Below the pieces are notes generated by a model. It had not been told where the DNA came from, ran no database searches, and worked only from the letters and a program-made list of their open reading frames with translations. Below are positions 1 to 8,778 of a stretch of DNA of 57,892 nt, in pieces (position 1 is the first letter of the stretch; every line of letters begins with the position of its first letter). Source of the DNA: Phycisphaerae bacterium (GTDB lineage Bacteria > Planctomycetota > Phycisphaerae > UBA1845). The translations under genes and the position numbers were made by a program. The stretch covers positions 1 through 57,892 of the forward strand of contig JAJDDY010000050.1 in NCBI GenBank assembly GCA_029260075.1, read 5' to 3'.

Positions 1-340
1 GGCCTGCAACGAATGCACGACTTCGCCCTGTCTTGGATACGCTTCGGCCCCGAAACCCGCGCCGGGCCGGGACTTGTGTAGAACAACGAGGGCGACGCCC
101 TGGGCTGAGGTAGATTGCCCTTTCAGGGCATCGTGGCGGCGTGACGGATTTAACCAATGGGACATGCAGAAGTCTAGCAGGCCGCGATACCGTTCCCGCC
201 GATTTTGTCTTGCACCCGGCGGAGGAAGATGGCCTGGGTCGCGATTGACCGGTGCCGTATCGTGGGTGAGACTACGGGTCGTGCGCGGCGTTGCTGTGGA
301 TCGTGTCTCGCTGACGCTTGATCATGGAAAGTCAAATCGT
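1..340. other. No gene recognised at the window start
   Basis: Open frames cross this stretch, but none shows a recognisable protein. The long plus-strand frame that enters the lipoprotein gene from position 74 has no domain-like sequence before position 341. Confidence 0.4.
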
Positions 341-2227
341 ATGACCAGTGACAAATCGCTACATCGACTCAGTTGCGTATCCAGCAAACCAAGCGGTCAT
401 CGCGGGTTCTCGTCCTGCGGCGCGGCGTTCGGAGCCGTCAGGGGGCGTCAGTCTACAACGCGCTGGCATCGCCTTGCGGTGTGGAGTGTGCTTGGCGTTT
501 CATGTCTGGTTAGTCTACCGGGTTGCACGAGCGGGGGGGCTCACGGTCCGAGCGGGCCGACACACATCGACCGTCTGATGCAACAGTACGGGGATGTGGA
601 GCGCGGTCGGTTGTTGATCCTTGCGGACTTCGAGCGACCCGAGCACATGGAACTGGTGCGTGGCCGCGGTTCGACGAATCTGCAAGACTTGTCGCTGCGC
701 CCTCGCGGCGGGCGACGCGAGACCGGAGGTGGTGCCCTTGTCTTCACCGCCGCGTCGGGTGACGACGGTGTGGTGCTTAGTAACGCCGGTGCGTCTCAGT
801 GGTACCTGAAGCGCGACTGGCGAGCGTATGACTTGCTGTTGCTCAGCGTTCACGTCCCGGCGCGCCAACTCACGGCCGAGGTCACGCTTGCGGGCGGTGC
901 GGTTGCGAACCGGCTGGAAACACAGACATCCATTCCGCTCGAGCGCGGCTGGAATGTGTTGCGTTTGGACCTGGCCGAGATCGGCGAGCATATTCCGCTT
1001 GATGACATCGCGTCGCTGACCTTGTCGGTTTCGGGACAGGATCGGCCGATCGAGGTTTTGGTCGACGATATATTGCTCGCCGGGAATCGCGTGAACCTGC
1101 TCGGTAATCCTGATGGCGCCGAGGGCGAACTGTATGTTCAGCGCGTCGGGAAACGCTTGCGGATTGGTTCGAAACGGTTGGGTAGCCAATTCGACATCGC
1201 GATGGCCAATGGTCAGATTGTGGCGTGGTACGATACTGCGTCCGATCCGAATCGCTTGCGCAATCTGGTTCGCGGTACGTCGCTCGGACCCAATCCGATT
1301 CGTCTATCGGCGGGTGATACGCAGGGCTCGTTCCTTCACGCATCGCGCGGGGGCGCGGTCGTGGTGCGTCCGCAGATTCTCGAACTTAACGATCTGCGTG
1401 TGGTCGTAGCTTGCGATTGGCGCTTCGTCGACGACCTGCACGCCATGCGCGATTCGGACAACGCACCGTTTCAGCGGTGGGTCTACACGATCTACGCCAC
1501 CGGGCAGATGTATGTATTGGTCGAAGCCAGTGTACCCGAACACATGGCTGCGGACGGACTAGGGCTTGCGGTGTCTTTGGATTCCGCTTCTGTGACCGAG
1601 TTGGAAGCGAGGTCAGCCGCGCGGTCGGGCGACGTTTCGGGCGCGCCCGCGTTGCACTACGGGCTGGCACGATTGTCATCGGCTGAGGCGCGCGTGTTGT
1701 TTGTACCGTATCCATCCCACCCCCCCGGCCAAATCGTTGTTGACCGCGGTGGATCCGGCGATCGTGCGTCCATGGTGCTGCTGGGCGGCCGCGTGGAGAA
1801 TGGCGTGGCCCGTTGGTCGTGTCACCTGCGGATCGGCCCGGATCCACAGGCCGGTCAGCGTAGCGCGTCGGAGCAGACGCGTGCGTACGGCCACCCGCCA
1901 CGTTGCCATGTGGAAGTCGGAATGGTGGCGTTGGGTGGACCTGCGTTCAGCGAGACTTCGGGGTTTGATTCGTCGTCCGGGTCGTACATGCTCGCGCCTG
2001 ACCGCGATCAGATTCGTTTTGAATTGCGTGCGTCTGAGAGACCGATGTTCTCGCCGGTGTTCACTGTCGTCGGGTCCGCAGATCGCCAAGCGTGGGTTTA
2101 TGTCAACCATGTCTTGATGGACCGGGTCGCAGAAACGGCCGTGGGTGATTTGATTTTTCAGATGCCAGGAGGCATACAAAAAAACACAATTGTCGAAGTG
2201 CTTTTCCGTCGCACCGGTTCGCCGTAG
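341..2227 (+). CDS. Predicted lipoprotein with a carbohydrate-binding-like domain, unknown function
   Basis: A 628-residue protein from the ATG at 341, which has GGAAAG nine bases upstream. A hydrophobic stretch around residues 46-60 ends in a lipobox (LPGC, Cys62), so it is probably exported and lipid-anchored. The roughly 45-residue region before the hydrophobic core is long for a lipoprotein signal, so the true start could be an internal GTG near 479. After the signal, the segment from about residue 85 to 250 (ILADFE, then beta-rich sequence ending in VDDILL) resembles galactose-binding or CBM11-like beta-sandwich modules that follow a 'DFE' motif. The rest is beta-rich with no motif I recognise. 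It stands alone upstream of a strong promoter for the next gene. Function is unknown; the export call is firmer than the fold call. Confidence 0.6.
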   Translation: MTSDKSLHRLSCVSSKPSGHRGFSSCGAAFGAVRGRQSTTRWHRLAVWSVLGVSCLVSLPGCTSGGAHGPSGPTHIDRLMQQYGDVERGRLLILADFERPEHMELVRGRGSTNLQDLSLRPRGGRRETGGGALVFTAASGDDGVVLSNAGASQWYLKRDWRAYDLLLLSVHVPARQLTAEVTLAGGAVANRLETQTSIPLERGWNVLRLDLAEIGEHIPLDDIASLTLSVSGQDRPIEVLVDDILLAGNRVNLLGNPDGAEGELYVQRVGKRLRIGSKRLGSQFDIAMANGQIVAWYDTASDPNRLRNLVRGTSLGPNPIRLSAGDTQGSFLHASRGGAVVVRPQILELNDLRVVVACDWRFVDDLHAMRDSDNAPFQRWVYTIYATGQMYVLVEASVPEHMAADGLGLAVSLDSASVTELEARSAARSGDVSGAPALHYGLARLSSAEARVLFVPYPSHPPGQIVVDRGGSGDRASMVLLGGRVENGVARWSCHLRIGPDPQAGQRSASEQTRAYGHPPRCHVEVGMVALGGPAFSETSGFDSSSGSYMLAPDRDQIRFELRASERPMFSPVFTVVGSADRQAWVYVNHVLMDRVAETAVGDLIFQMPGGIQKNTIVEVLFRRTGSP

Positions 2228-2234
2228 TCGGTTC

Positions 2235-2263
2235 TTGACACGGCATACTAAACTGACTACACT
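2235..2263 (+). promoter_or_regulatory. Candidate sigma-70 promoter for the DksA-like gene
   Basis: TTGACA (2235-2240) is a perfect -35 box, followed by a 17-base spacer and TACACT (2258-2263), which matches four of six -10 positions. It lies just after the lipoprotein stop and would leave a leader of about 150 bases before the DksA-like gene. This is a sequence match only. Confidence 0.5.
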
Positions 2264-2419
2264 CGATGGATTCGTCTCTTTCGCTTGGGATGAGCCTAAA
2301 ATGCGGCGTGATTTGCGCCGGGGCGTGCGGCGCCACAATGTGTTGGTTGAGCCGCCGCGTAACGAGCGACGACAGTCACGTTTTCTATGAAGCGTGGTAC
2401 CAGACGAGCAACGTGATGG

Positions 2420-3274
2420 ATGACCGTGGTGGCCAAGCGAACCGTCAAGAAAGTCAAGCGTGCGACAACAAAGCGCGCAAAGTCTACGGGCACAGCAAAG
2501 CGTGCGGGTGTGACGAAGGCCAAGCGCGCCGCTTCTTCGGCTAAGAAGAAGTCCGTCAAGAAGTCTTCCAAGAACACACTCAAGAATACAGCCAAGAATA
2601 CAGCCAAGAAAACATCGAAGAAAAAGACGGTCAAGCGTTCTGTAGCCTCGGCCGGTAAGCGTTCGGCTACGGCGACCAAAGCGGTCAAGCGCTCGCCGGC
2701 AAAGGGTGCGGCCAAGAAGACGCCAAGCGCCGTGGGCTCCAGCGGCAGGAAACGCGCGCCGGTCAAACTCCGTGCCGTGACCGCCAAGAAACGTAGTTCC
2801 GCACCCCGTGCGAAGATTGCGTCCAAGGCTGTGCCTGCTGCAACGTCTCAAGATCCGATCCAATTCGTCGAGGAGCGTGCGATTCCCAAAACGCATCTTC
2901 GGGCCAAGCAACTTCGGGCGTTTCGTGACATGCTCTACCGAAAGCGAGCCGAACTCGTAGGTGACGTCAGCCGAATGAGCCGCGAGGCGCTCAACCCTGG
3001 TGGCGCGGCGCAGGGCGATCGATCGGCCATGCCCATCCACATGGCCGACATCGGCTCGGACAATTGGGAGATCGAGTTTACGCTGGGTTTGGTTCAGAGT
3101 GAGCGCGACCTCGTCGTGGAAATCGACGACGCCTTAAAGCGGATAGCGAACAAGACCTATGGTGTTTGTTTGGCGACCCACGAACCGATCAGCGACGGTC
3201 GGCTTCTTGCCAAGCCTTGGGCGAAGTACTGTATTGAATATGCCCGAGCGCGCGAGGAAGGTCGCGCGATCTGA
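2420..3274 (+). CDS. TraR/DksA-family protein with a histone H1-like lysine-rich N-terminal tail
   Basis: A 284-residue protein in two parts. Residues 1 to about 140 are a low-complexity basic tail of Lys, Ala, Ser and Thr (KK, AKK, VKR repeats) like the tails of bacterial histone H1-like proteins. Residues 150-280 are a DksA/TraR-type module: a coiled coil (LRAFRDMLYRKRAELVGDV), then the segment YGVC...ISDGRL...PWAKYC. DksA proteins bind the RNA polymerase secondary channel. Canonical zinc DksA has two CxxC pairs; here only one Cys of each remains, so zinc binding is doubtful. The tail suggests extra nucleic-acid binding (inference). Alternative GTG starts lie at 2426 and 2429. The signal peptidase II gene starts 14 bases downstream, so the two are probably cotranscribed. 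Confidence 0.8.
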   Translation: MTVVAKRTVKKVKRATTKRAKSTGTAKRAGVTKAKRAASSAKKKSVKKSSKNTLKNTAKNTAKKTSKKKTVKRSVASAGKRSATATKAVKRSPAKGAAKKTPSAVGSSGRKRAPVKLRAVTAKKRSSAPRAKIASKAVPAATSQDPIQFVEERAIPKTHLRAKQLRAFRDMLYRKRAELVGDVSRMSREALNPGGAAQGDRSAMPIHMADIGSDNWEIEFTLGLVQSERDLVVEIDDALKRIANKTYGVCLATHEPISDGRLLAKPWAKYCIEYARAREEGRAI

Positions 3275-3288
3275 ACGCCGCTTCAACC

Positions 3289-4032
3289 ATGAGCGCGTCG
3301 ACACAAGAATTATCCATCCCGCCCAACCAAGAGCCCTCGCTCGCGTGGCGCCACACACCCGCCCACCTTTGTTTTTGGGGCGTGACCGTCTTCTTCCTTG
3401 GCCTTGATCTCTGGTCGAAGAGTCGTGTTTTCGCCACGTTGACCCCGGCGGAAATCAAACCTGTTATCGCGGGGTTCATGGATTTTCGCCGTTCGCTCAA
3501 TGACGGCGCCGTGTTCGGCTCGTTTACCGGTCAGACCGGCGTGTTCGTCGCCGCGTCCGTGTTCGCGCTGGGCTTCGTACTTTATCTCTTCGCCTTTAGT
3601 CACGCTACGCAGCGCTGGCTTCACCTGGCGCTGGCGCTCGTTCTCGCAGGTGCTCTGGGCAACCTCTACGATCGCGCCGTCATCCAAGCCGACGTGGTGG
3701 AGTTTCGGACCGAGTCCGGACGACCGGTCTCGATGATCGGGCATGTGGTCAGCGAGGACGATGAGCCGCATGTCCGGGTGCGCGATTGGCCTGACGAGGG
3801 TCCGGTACGCACGATCGATCGATCGCGCGTGACGTCGGTGCGCCGTCAAGGCGTAGTCCGCGATTTCATGAGGTTCATTCCGAAGTTTCCTGATTGGGTA
3901 CCGAAGGTGGGCGGTCGCGACGTTTGGCCTTGGATCTTTAACGTCGCCGACGTGGCGCTTGTAGTTGGAGTCGGGTTACTCCTTCTTCAAACCCGACCGA
4001 AGCGCGCGCCGCTTGCGAAGGGGAAGTCTTAG
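3289..4032 (+). CDS. lspA: Lipoprotein signal peptidase (signal peptidase II)
   Basis: Inner-membrane aspartyl protease that removes signal peptides from prolipoproteins after lipidation. The 247-residue protein has hydrophobic segments and the family motifs: DLWSKS near the first membrane segment, SLNDGAVFG, GNLYDR with catalytic Asp128, and FNVADVAL with catalytic Asp221. The two catalytic Asp residues are 93 apart, against about 27 in Escherichia coli LspA. A polar block of roughly 65 residues (about 135-200, rich in Asp, Glu and Arg) is inserted between them. The gene follows the DksA-like gene by 14 bases. Several predicted lipoproteins in the window would be its substrates. The family call is firm; the role of the insertion is unknown. 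Confidence 0.93.
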   Translation: MSASTQELSIPPNQEPSLAWRHTPAHLCFWGVTVFFLGLDLWSKSRVFATLTPAEIKPVIAGFMDFRRSLNDGAVFGSFTGQTGVFVAASVFALGFVLYLFAFSHATQRWLHLALALVLAGALGNLYDRAVIQADVVEFRTESGRPVSMIGHVVSEDDEPHVRVRDWPDEGPVRTIDRSRVTSVRRQGVVRDFMRFIPKFPDWVPKVGGRDVWPWIFNVADVALVVGVGLLLLQTRPKRAPLAKGKS

Positions 4033-4055
4033 AACGTGTTTCGGGCGTATCTTTC

Positions 4056-4135
4056 AGAGCCGCGTCCGTAAGGAAGCGATGCGGGCTCGCGGGGGGAAAC
4101 CGCTTCCTCACGGGCGCGGCTCGGTTCTTCGCAAA
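4056..4135. repeat. Palindromic repeat, family A core only
   Basis: GAGCCGCGTCCGTAAGGAAG and its near-complement CTTCCTCACGGGCGCGGCTC face each other across about 30 bases. The core matches the other family A elements, but the CTAGTGC ends are not clear here. It sits between lspA and ribD and could fold in RNA. Confidence 0.75.
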
Positions 4136-4256
4136 CCTTTGAAAGCATTTTCTCACACAGTGTCTTGGTACCCCGCTAACGCAAACGGTATCTCTCTGGA
4201 CGAGTACACTTCGATCGCCCGTTAACATGTCGCTGATCGTCGTATAACATGTCTAC

Positions 4257-5390
4257 ATGTCGACCGCGTCTCGTTCCAACTCGATCTACTCCGCTATTGA
4301 TGAGCAGATGATGGCCCGGGCGATCGCGCTGGCGCGGCGCGGTGAGGGTCGCGTCGAACCCAACCCTATGGTCGGTTGCGTGATCGCTCGTAGCGGTCGG
4401 GTTCTTGGTGAGGGGTTCCATCGACGATTCGGCGGTCCCCATGCCGAAGTCGTGGCGCTCGATCGATGTGATGGTTCGCCGCGCGGGGCTACGATGTATG
4501 TATCTCTCGAACCGTGTGCCCATTTCGGTAAGACGCCGCCGTGCATCGACAGTCTTATCGCCGCCCGCGTCGGTCGGGTTGTGGTGGCCATGCTCGATCC
4601 GAACCCGCTCGTTCGGGGTCGTGGCGTGAAGGGGCTTCGCAAGGCGGGCATCACGGTGCAAACCGGTCTGATGCGTCCTGATGCGGAGCGCGTGTTGGCA
4701 CCCTATCGAAATCGCATCGTTAGTAACCGTCCGTACGTTATCGCGAAGTGGGCCCAAAGCTTGGATGGCAAGTTGGCCACGCGGAGCGGAGATTCGCAGT
4801 GGATTTCCGGTCCGGGTGCACGCCGTATCGTCCACCGACTTCGTGCGCGGGTCGATGCGATTATGGTCGGATCAGGAACCGTACTCGCCGACGACCCGTT
4901 GCTGACCGCACGCGACGTGCCGCTTCGTCGTCGAGCCCTGCGCGCCGTGCTTGACAGTCGACTTCGCGTTCCGAACAAGTGCCAAATCGTTGACACTGTC
5001 GGGGACGCACGCACCGTCATCCTTACGACAGGCAAGCAGGCCAAGAGCGCCAAAGCAGATTTCTTGCGCCGTCGTGGTGTGGAGGTCGTCGGTTGTCGTG
5101 AACGAAGAACGCAGGTTGATCTTCCGGACGCCCTTGCGACGCTTGCGGGTTTGGGTGTGACGAATCTTCTGGTCGAGGGCGGGGCTACGATTCTGACATC
5201 GCTGTTCGAGTTGCGTCTGGTCGACGAAGGCTACGTGTTCACGGCGCCGATGTTCATTGGCGGGTCGGATGCACCGTCTGCGCTTCGAGGCAAAGGGTCG
5301 GCGACGATCGCGTCAGCCACGACCGCGAGTTCGGTACGAGTTCGGCGCTGTGGCGACGACGTGCTCCATCACATGCGTTTCGATTCGTGA
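4257..5390 (+). CDS. ribD: Bifunctional riboflavin biosynthesis deaminase/reductase
   Basis: Catalyses the second and third steps of riboflavin synthesis: deamination of the pyrimidine from GTP, then NADPH reduction of the ribose side chain. The 377-residue length is normal. The N-terminal deaminase carries EPNPMVGCVI, the zinc-site GGPHAEVVAL and EPCAHFGKTPPC. From about residue 160 the reductase domain reads PYVIAKWAQSLDGKLAT, SQWISG and MVGSGTVLADDPLLT. The start ATG at 4257 lacks a clear ribosome-binding site. A TATAAC hexamer at 4243-4248 ends nine bases before it, so a leaderless message is possible. No FMN riboswitch is visible and no other rib gene is adjacent. Confidence 0.95.
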   Translation: MSTASRSNSIYSAIDEQMMARAIALARRGEGRVEPNPMVGCVIARSGRVLGEGFHRRFGGPHAEVVALDRCDGSPRGATMYVSLEPCAHFGKTPPCIDSLIAARVGRVVVAMLDPNPLVRGRGVKGLRKAGITVQTGLMRPDAERVLAPYRNRIVSNRPYVIAKWAQSLDGKLATRSGDSQWISGPGARRIVHRLRARVDAIMVGSGTVLADDPLLTARDVPLRRRALRAVLDSRLRVPNKCQIVDTVGDARTVILTTGKQAKSAKADFLRRRGVEVVGCRERRTQVDLPDALATLAGLGVTNLLVEGGATILTSLFELRLVDEGYVFTAPMFIGGSDAPSALRGKGSATIASATTASSVRVRRCGDDVLHHMRFDS

Positions 5391-5745
5391 CCGCCTCATG
5401 TGTTTGTGCATCTGAGGACCGTGACGCTGCGGACCGTGCGCCCATCTATCGCCCATTGCTCGCCCGGCCTCTGCGTACACTGTCGGTCCGAACTCTGCGA
5501 TAATATTGGTTCTCGGACGAATGACGGGACTGGAAATGGTCGGTTCGATTCGCTACAATTGTAATGGGGTGTCGTGACGGCAGGTTGGTGACGTGTGGAA
5601 TTCCATATCGACGCTGCATGCTAGCATGACGGAAGTACCGATTTCTCGACGCGTCGAACTGCGACGTCGGGAGCGTCTTGACCGTTGTGGAACGGTTGCT
5701 CAAGCCGTGCGCGCTGAGCGTCGATCCACAATGGGGAGTGGTGGT
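5391..5745. other. Intergenic region with palindromes, no gene recognised
   Basis: It holds the candidate FHA-gene promoter at 5531-5559 and three perfect short palindromes: TACAATTGTA (5554-5563), TGGAATTCCA (5597-5606) and CATGCTAGCATG (5617-5628). An open frame from 5593 runs into the FHA gene, but its first 50 residues look non-coding. Confidence 0.5.
5531..5559 (+). promoter_or_regulatory. Candidate sigma-70 promoter for the FHA gene
   Basis: TGGAAA (5531-5536), a 17-base spacer and TACAAT (5554-5559) match four and five of six consensus positions. The -10 box overlaps the palindrome TACAATTGTA, which could be an operator. Confidence 0.45.
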
Positions 5746-6606
5746 GTGTCTATAAGCTCCGAAAACTACGACTTGGTACCGATCGTATCCGACTCCGCGC
5801 CAAGTGCGGAACTCATCGCCCACGCCGGAACACCTCGCCAAAAATCCATTCCATTCCGTCGTGTTGTTTCCGTCATCGGTTCGCGCGAGGGCTGCAAGCT
5901 CACGTTGCAACACCCCAAAGTGGCGCCGGTTCATGTGGCCATCATCAACGATGGTAAACATGTCATCGCGGTCGACTTGGTCACGGGCTCCGGCACGCTG
6001 CTCAACGATTTGAACTTGGCTCATGAAACCCTCGGTGACGGCGACGTGCTCGCCGTTCGCGGTTGGACGTTTGGCGTAGCGATTACGCCGCCGCAGATGG
6101 ATTCCGATACCGATGCCGCAAATTTGGCACTCGATATGGAATCGACACAGCTCGCCTTGGAGCACCTCGAGTCCGGGCGTATGCTGAAGCCGGCGCGCGA
6201 TGTGTGCATCGTCGGGCGGCGCCACGGCTGTGATATTGTGATCGATGATCGCAGCGTATCGCGGGCGCATGCGTTGCTGTTCAGCTATTGCGGTCAACCG
6301 GCGCTGTTCGATCTGTTCACGCCGTCACGTACTTTGGTGAATGGCACACCGATCCGCTTTCGGACGCTGTGCGATCAGGATGTTATCGCTATCGGCGGAT
6401 CGACGTTTCGTGTTCGGCTGGCTGCCTCATCCCCTGCTACGGAGCCATCCGGCTCCAACGGAACCAGCAACGCCCAAACACTCATGCTGGCGCCCGATGA
6501 TCCCCACGGCGGTGACATGATCGATATCGCCGAGACGGAGGGGTCGCAGCGCTGGCGGGTCGCCGAAAAATTCGAAGAGCGCTCGGCCAGGAAGTCCGCC
6601 GGATAG
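5746..6606 (+). CDS. Protein with two FHA domains
   Basis: FHA domains bind phosphothreonine peptides and usually sit in Ser/Thr kinase signalling or secretion systems. The GTG at 5746 gives 286 residues and has GGGGAG seven bases upstream; an ATG at 5731 is the alternative. Domain one covers about residues 35-120 (VIGSREGCKLTLQHPKVAPVHVAI) and domain two about 140-225 (CIVGRRHGCDIVIDDRSVSRAHALL). Domain two has the full GR...SRxH phosphopeptide-binding pattern. In domain one the equivalent is GS...HPKVAPVH, so binding may be weaker. No membrane segment is seen, and no kinase gene is nearby. The partner is unknown. Confidence 0.85.
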   Translation: MSISSENYDLVPIVSDSAPSAELIAHAGTPRQKSIPFRRVVSVIGSREGCKLTLQHPKVAPVHVAIINDGKHVIAVDLVTGSGTLLNDLNLAHETLGDGDVLAVRGWTFGVAITPPQMDSDTDAANLALDMESTQLALEHLESGRMLKPARDVCIVGRRHGCDIVIDDRSVSRAHALLFSYCGQPALFDLFTPSRTLVNGTPIRFRTLCDQDVIAIGGSTFRVRLAASSPATEPSGSNGTSNAQTLMLAPDDPHGGDMIDIAETEGSQRWRVAEKFEERSARKSAG

Positions 6607-6670
6607 CATCCCCCACGCATACCAAGCCCGCCCGGCCACGACCTTGCTCATCCTTTTTTCAGCCCATATC

Positions 6671-6721
6671 GCTACGATCGTAGCACATCGATTGCCTCAT
6701 ACAGGAGAACGGAACTATAAT
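6671..6721 (+). promoter_or_regulatory. Palindrome plus candidate promoter upstream of hutU
   Basis: A perfect 14-base palindrome, GCTACGATCGTAGC (6671-6684), lies just ahead of TTGCCT (6692-6697), an 18-base spacer and a consensus TATAAT (6716-6721). Transcription would start near 6728, leaving a leader of about 135 bases. The palindrome is well placed for a regulator, but it does not resemble the HutC operator as I know it. Confidence 0.45.
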
Positions 6722-6862
6722 GCCGCTTCGCGCGGTACGTTGCTGTGGGCGTCGATCCGGCGCTGGGAAACGGTATGAGCCGGCGCGCCGGCGCCGCGTC
6801 TACAAACAGCCGATCGATCGGTTGTACCCACAGGTATCAGAGTGAAACAACGGAAAGACACG

Positions 6863-8542
6863 ATGACCACCGCACACACAGACGTTGACGTTTCCGCTCC
6901 TCGAATCGTTCGCGCGCCGCGCGGCACGCAGTTGTCCTGCAAAGGCTGGCAGCAAGAAGCAGCCATGCGCATGCTCATGAACAATCTCGATCCCGATGTG
7001 GCGGAAAACCCGGCGGAGCTGATCGTCTACGGCGGTAGCGGAAAAGCCGCACGAAGCTGGGCGGACTTCGACCACATCGTCGCGGCGCTCAAAGAACTGG
7101 AAAACGACGAAACGCTACTGGTGCAATCGGGTCGTGCGGTCGGGATCATCAAGACCCACACCGACGCCCCGCGGGTTATGATCGCCAACTCACTGCTGGT
7201 TCCGAACTGGGCCAACTGGGACGAGTTTCGAAAACTCGAAGCCATGGGTCTTACCATGTTCGGGCAGATGACGGCCGGCAGTTGGATCTACATCGGTACG
7301 CAGGGGATTCTTCAGGGCACGTATGAAACCTTCGGCGAGGCAGGGCGCCGGCATTTCGGCGGATCACTTACCGGCCGGTTGGTGGTGACCGGTGGGCTTG
7401 GCGGAATGGGTGGCGCCCAGCCGTTGGCGGCTACGATGAACGGGGGCGTGTGCTTGTGCATCGAGGTGGACAAGTCGCGCATCGATCGTCGCCTCGATAC
7501 GCGATACGTCGATCGGTGGACAGCTGATCTGGACGAAGCCATCGAGTGGGTCACGTCTGCGACAAAGTCGGGCACGCCGCTATCTGTCGCGCTGCTCGGC
7601 AACTGCGCTGACGTGCTCCCCGAATTGATTCAACGTGAGGTGATACCGGATCTGTTGACCGATCAAACGTCGGCCCACGATGCGCTGAGTGGGTACGTGC
7701 CTAACGGTATGAGCTTCGCCGATGCGGTGACGCTACGGAAGAGCGATCCGGATCGATACATCGCCGAATCGATGCGGGCGATGGGTGAACACGTACGCGG
7801 TATGCTCGAGATGCAGCGGCTTGGTGCGATGACGTTTGACTATGGCAACAACATCCGTGCTCAGGCCAAGCTCGTCGGCGTCGACAATGCGTTCGACATT
7901 GAGGGTTTCGTTCCGCTGTTCATTCGGCCGTTGTTTTGCGAGGGTCAGGGTCCGTTCCGATGGGTCGCTCTTTCCGGCAAGCCAGCGGATATCGCCCGCA
8001 CCGATCGCGCCGTGCTCGAAACCTTTCCCGACAACGAACACCTCTGCCGTTGGATTCGCATGGCCGGTGAGAAGGTGGCGTTCCAGGGACTGCCCGCGCG
8101 TATCTGCTGGTTGGGCTATGGCGAGCGGGCCAAGATGGGATTGATTTTCAACGAACTCGTCACGAGCGGCGAAGTCTCCGCCCCCATCGTGATCGGTCGG
8201 GACCATCTCGACTGCGGCTCGGTGGCGTCGCCGAATCGCGAGACGGAAGGCATGAAAGACGGCTCCGACGCCATCGCCGATTGGCCGATCCTCAACGCCC
8301 TGGTGAACACGGCCTGCGGCGCCAGTTGGGTTTCGGTTCACCACGGCGGCGGCGTGGGCATTGGCTACGCCATCCACGCCGGACAGGTGATTGTGGCTGA
8401 TGGAACAAAGGAAGCGGCTGCAAGGTTGGAACGCGTCCTAACCGCCGACCCGGCCACAGGAATCTTCCGCCACGTTGACGCCGGCTATGAAAAGGCCGAG
8501 CGAATTGCGAAGGAACGCGGGGTGAAGATTCCGGGGCGGTAG
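6863..8542 (+). CDS. hutU: Urocanate hydratase
   Basis: Second enzyme of histidine degradation: it converts urocanate to imidazolonepropionate using tightly bound NAD. From the ATG at 6863, with GGAAAG six bases upstream, the protein is 559 residues, normal for the family. An in-frame GTG at 6842 would add seven residues. Diagnostic segments include [11 protein letters not shown], the NAD-binding [14 protein letters not shown] and [14 protein letters not shown]. The C-terminal part has the conserved [18 protein letters not shown] region. The other hut genes are not in the window, so the enzyme is encoded alone here. The stop is TAG followed by TGC, resembling the end of a family A element. 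Confidence 0.96.
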   Translation: MTTAHTDVDVSAPRIVRAPRGTQLSCKGWQQEAAMRMLMNNLDPDVAENPAELIVYGGSGKAARSWADFDHIVAALKELENDETLLVQSGRAVGIIKTHTDAPRVMIANSLLVPNWANWDEFRKLEAMGLTMFGQMTAGSWIYIGTQGILQGTYETFGEAGRRHFGGSLTGRLVVTGGLGGMGGAQPLAATMNGGVCLCIEVDKSRIDRRLDTRYVDRWTADLDEAIEWVTSATKSGTPLSVALLGNCADVLPELIQREVIPDLLTDQTSAHDALSGYVPNGMSFADAVTLRKSDPDRYIAESMRAMGEHVRGMLEMQRLGAMTFDYGNNIRAQAKLVGVDNAFDIEGFVPLFIRPLFCEGQGPFRWVALSGKPADIARTDRAVLETFPDNEHLCRWIRMAGEKVAFQGLPARICWLGYGERAKMGLIFNELVTSGEVSAPIVIGRDHLDCGSVASPNRETEGMKDGSDAIADWPILNALVNTACGASWVSVHHGGGVGIGYAIHAGQVIVADGTKEAAARLERVLTADPATGIFRHVDAGYEKAERIAKERGVKIPGR

Positions 8543-8577
8543 TGCGTTGGTACACGGTCGTGCTTCGTTTCGCGGGT

Positions 8578-8731
8578 TAGTGCTTTGTCACGACTCAAGT
8601 GGCGCGTTCGTCCGCACCGAGCCGCGACCGTGAGGGAGCGTTCTTGAGCTATCACGACCGTAGTTCAAACGTCCGCTTCGTTACGGGCGCGGCTCGACAA
8701 CCCCATCATTTGGGTCGTGACAGAGTGCTAG
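8578..8731. repeat. MITE-like palindromic element, family A
   Basis: The 154-base element starts TAGTGCTTTGTCACGACTC and ends GTCGTGACAGAGTGCTAG, giving imperfect terminal inverted repeats. Its core has GAGCCGCGACCGTGAGGG facing its complement. It lies between hutU and the next gene and carries no gene of its own. The open frame that reads through it into the next gene is an artefact. Confidence 0.8.
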
Positions 8732-8778
8732 GGTTCACGCCGCGCTTGGCCAGCGATCCGGGAAACAAGAAGAGAATC

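Noticed and set aside
1676-3040. A 454-codon minus-strand open frame across the lipoprotein end and the DksA-like gene
   Set aside because: It is antisense to the lysine-rich tail; its composition (Arg, Leu, Cys-rich) follows from the complement, and the sense gene has clear family similarity.
4033-4256. An FMN riboswitch before ribD
   Set aside because: The conserved FMN-box helices are not visible; the space is mostly a family A core.
8599-8778. N-terminal extension of the small zinc-ribbon protein
   Set aside because: It is translated family A repeat, with the same peptide type (SRDREGAF) appearing in other repeat-derived frames.
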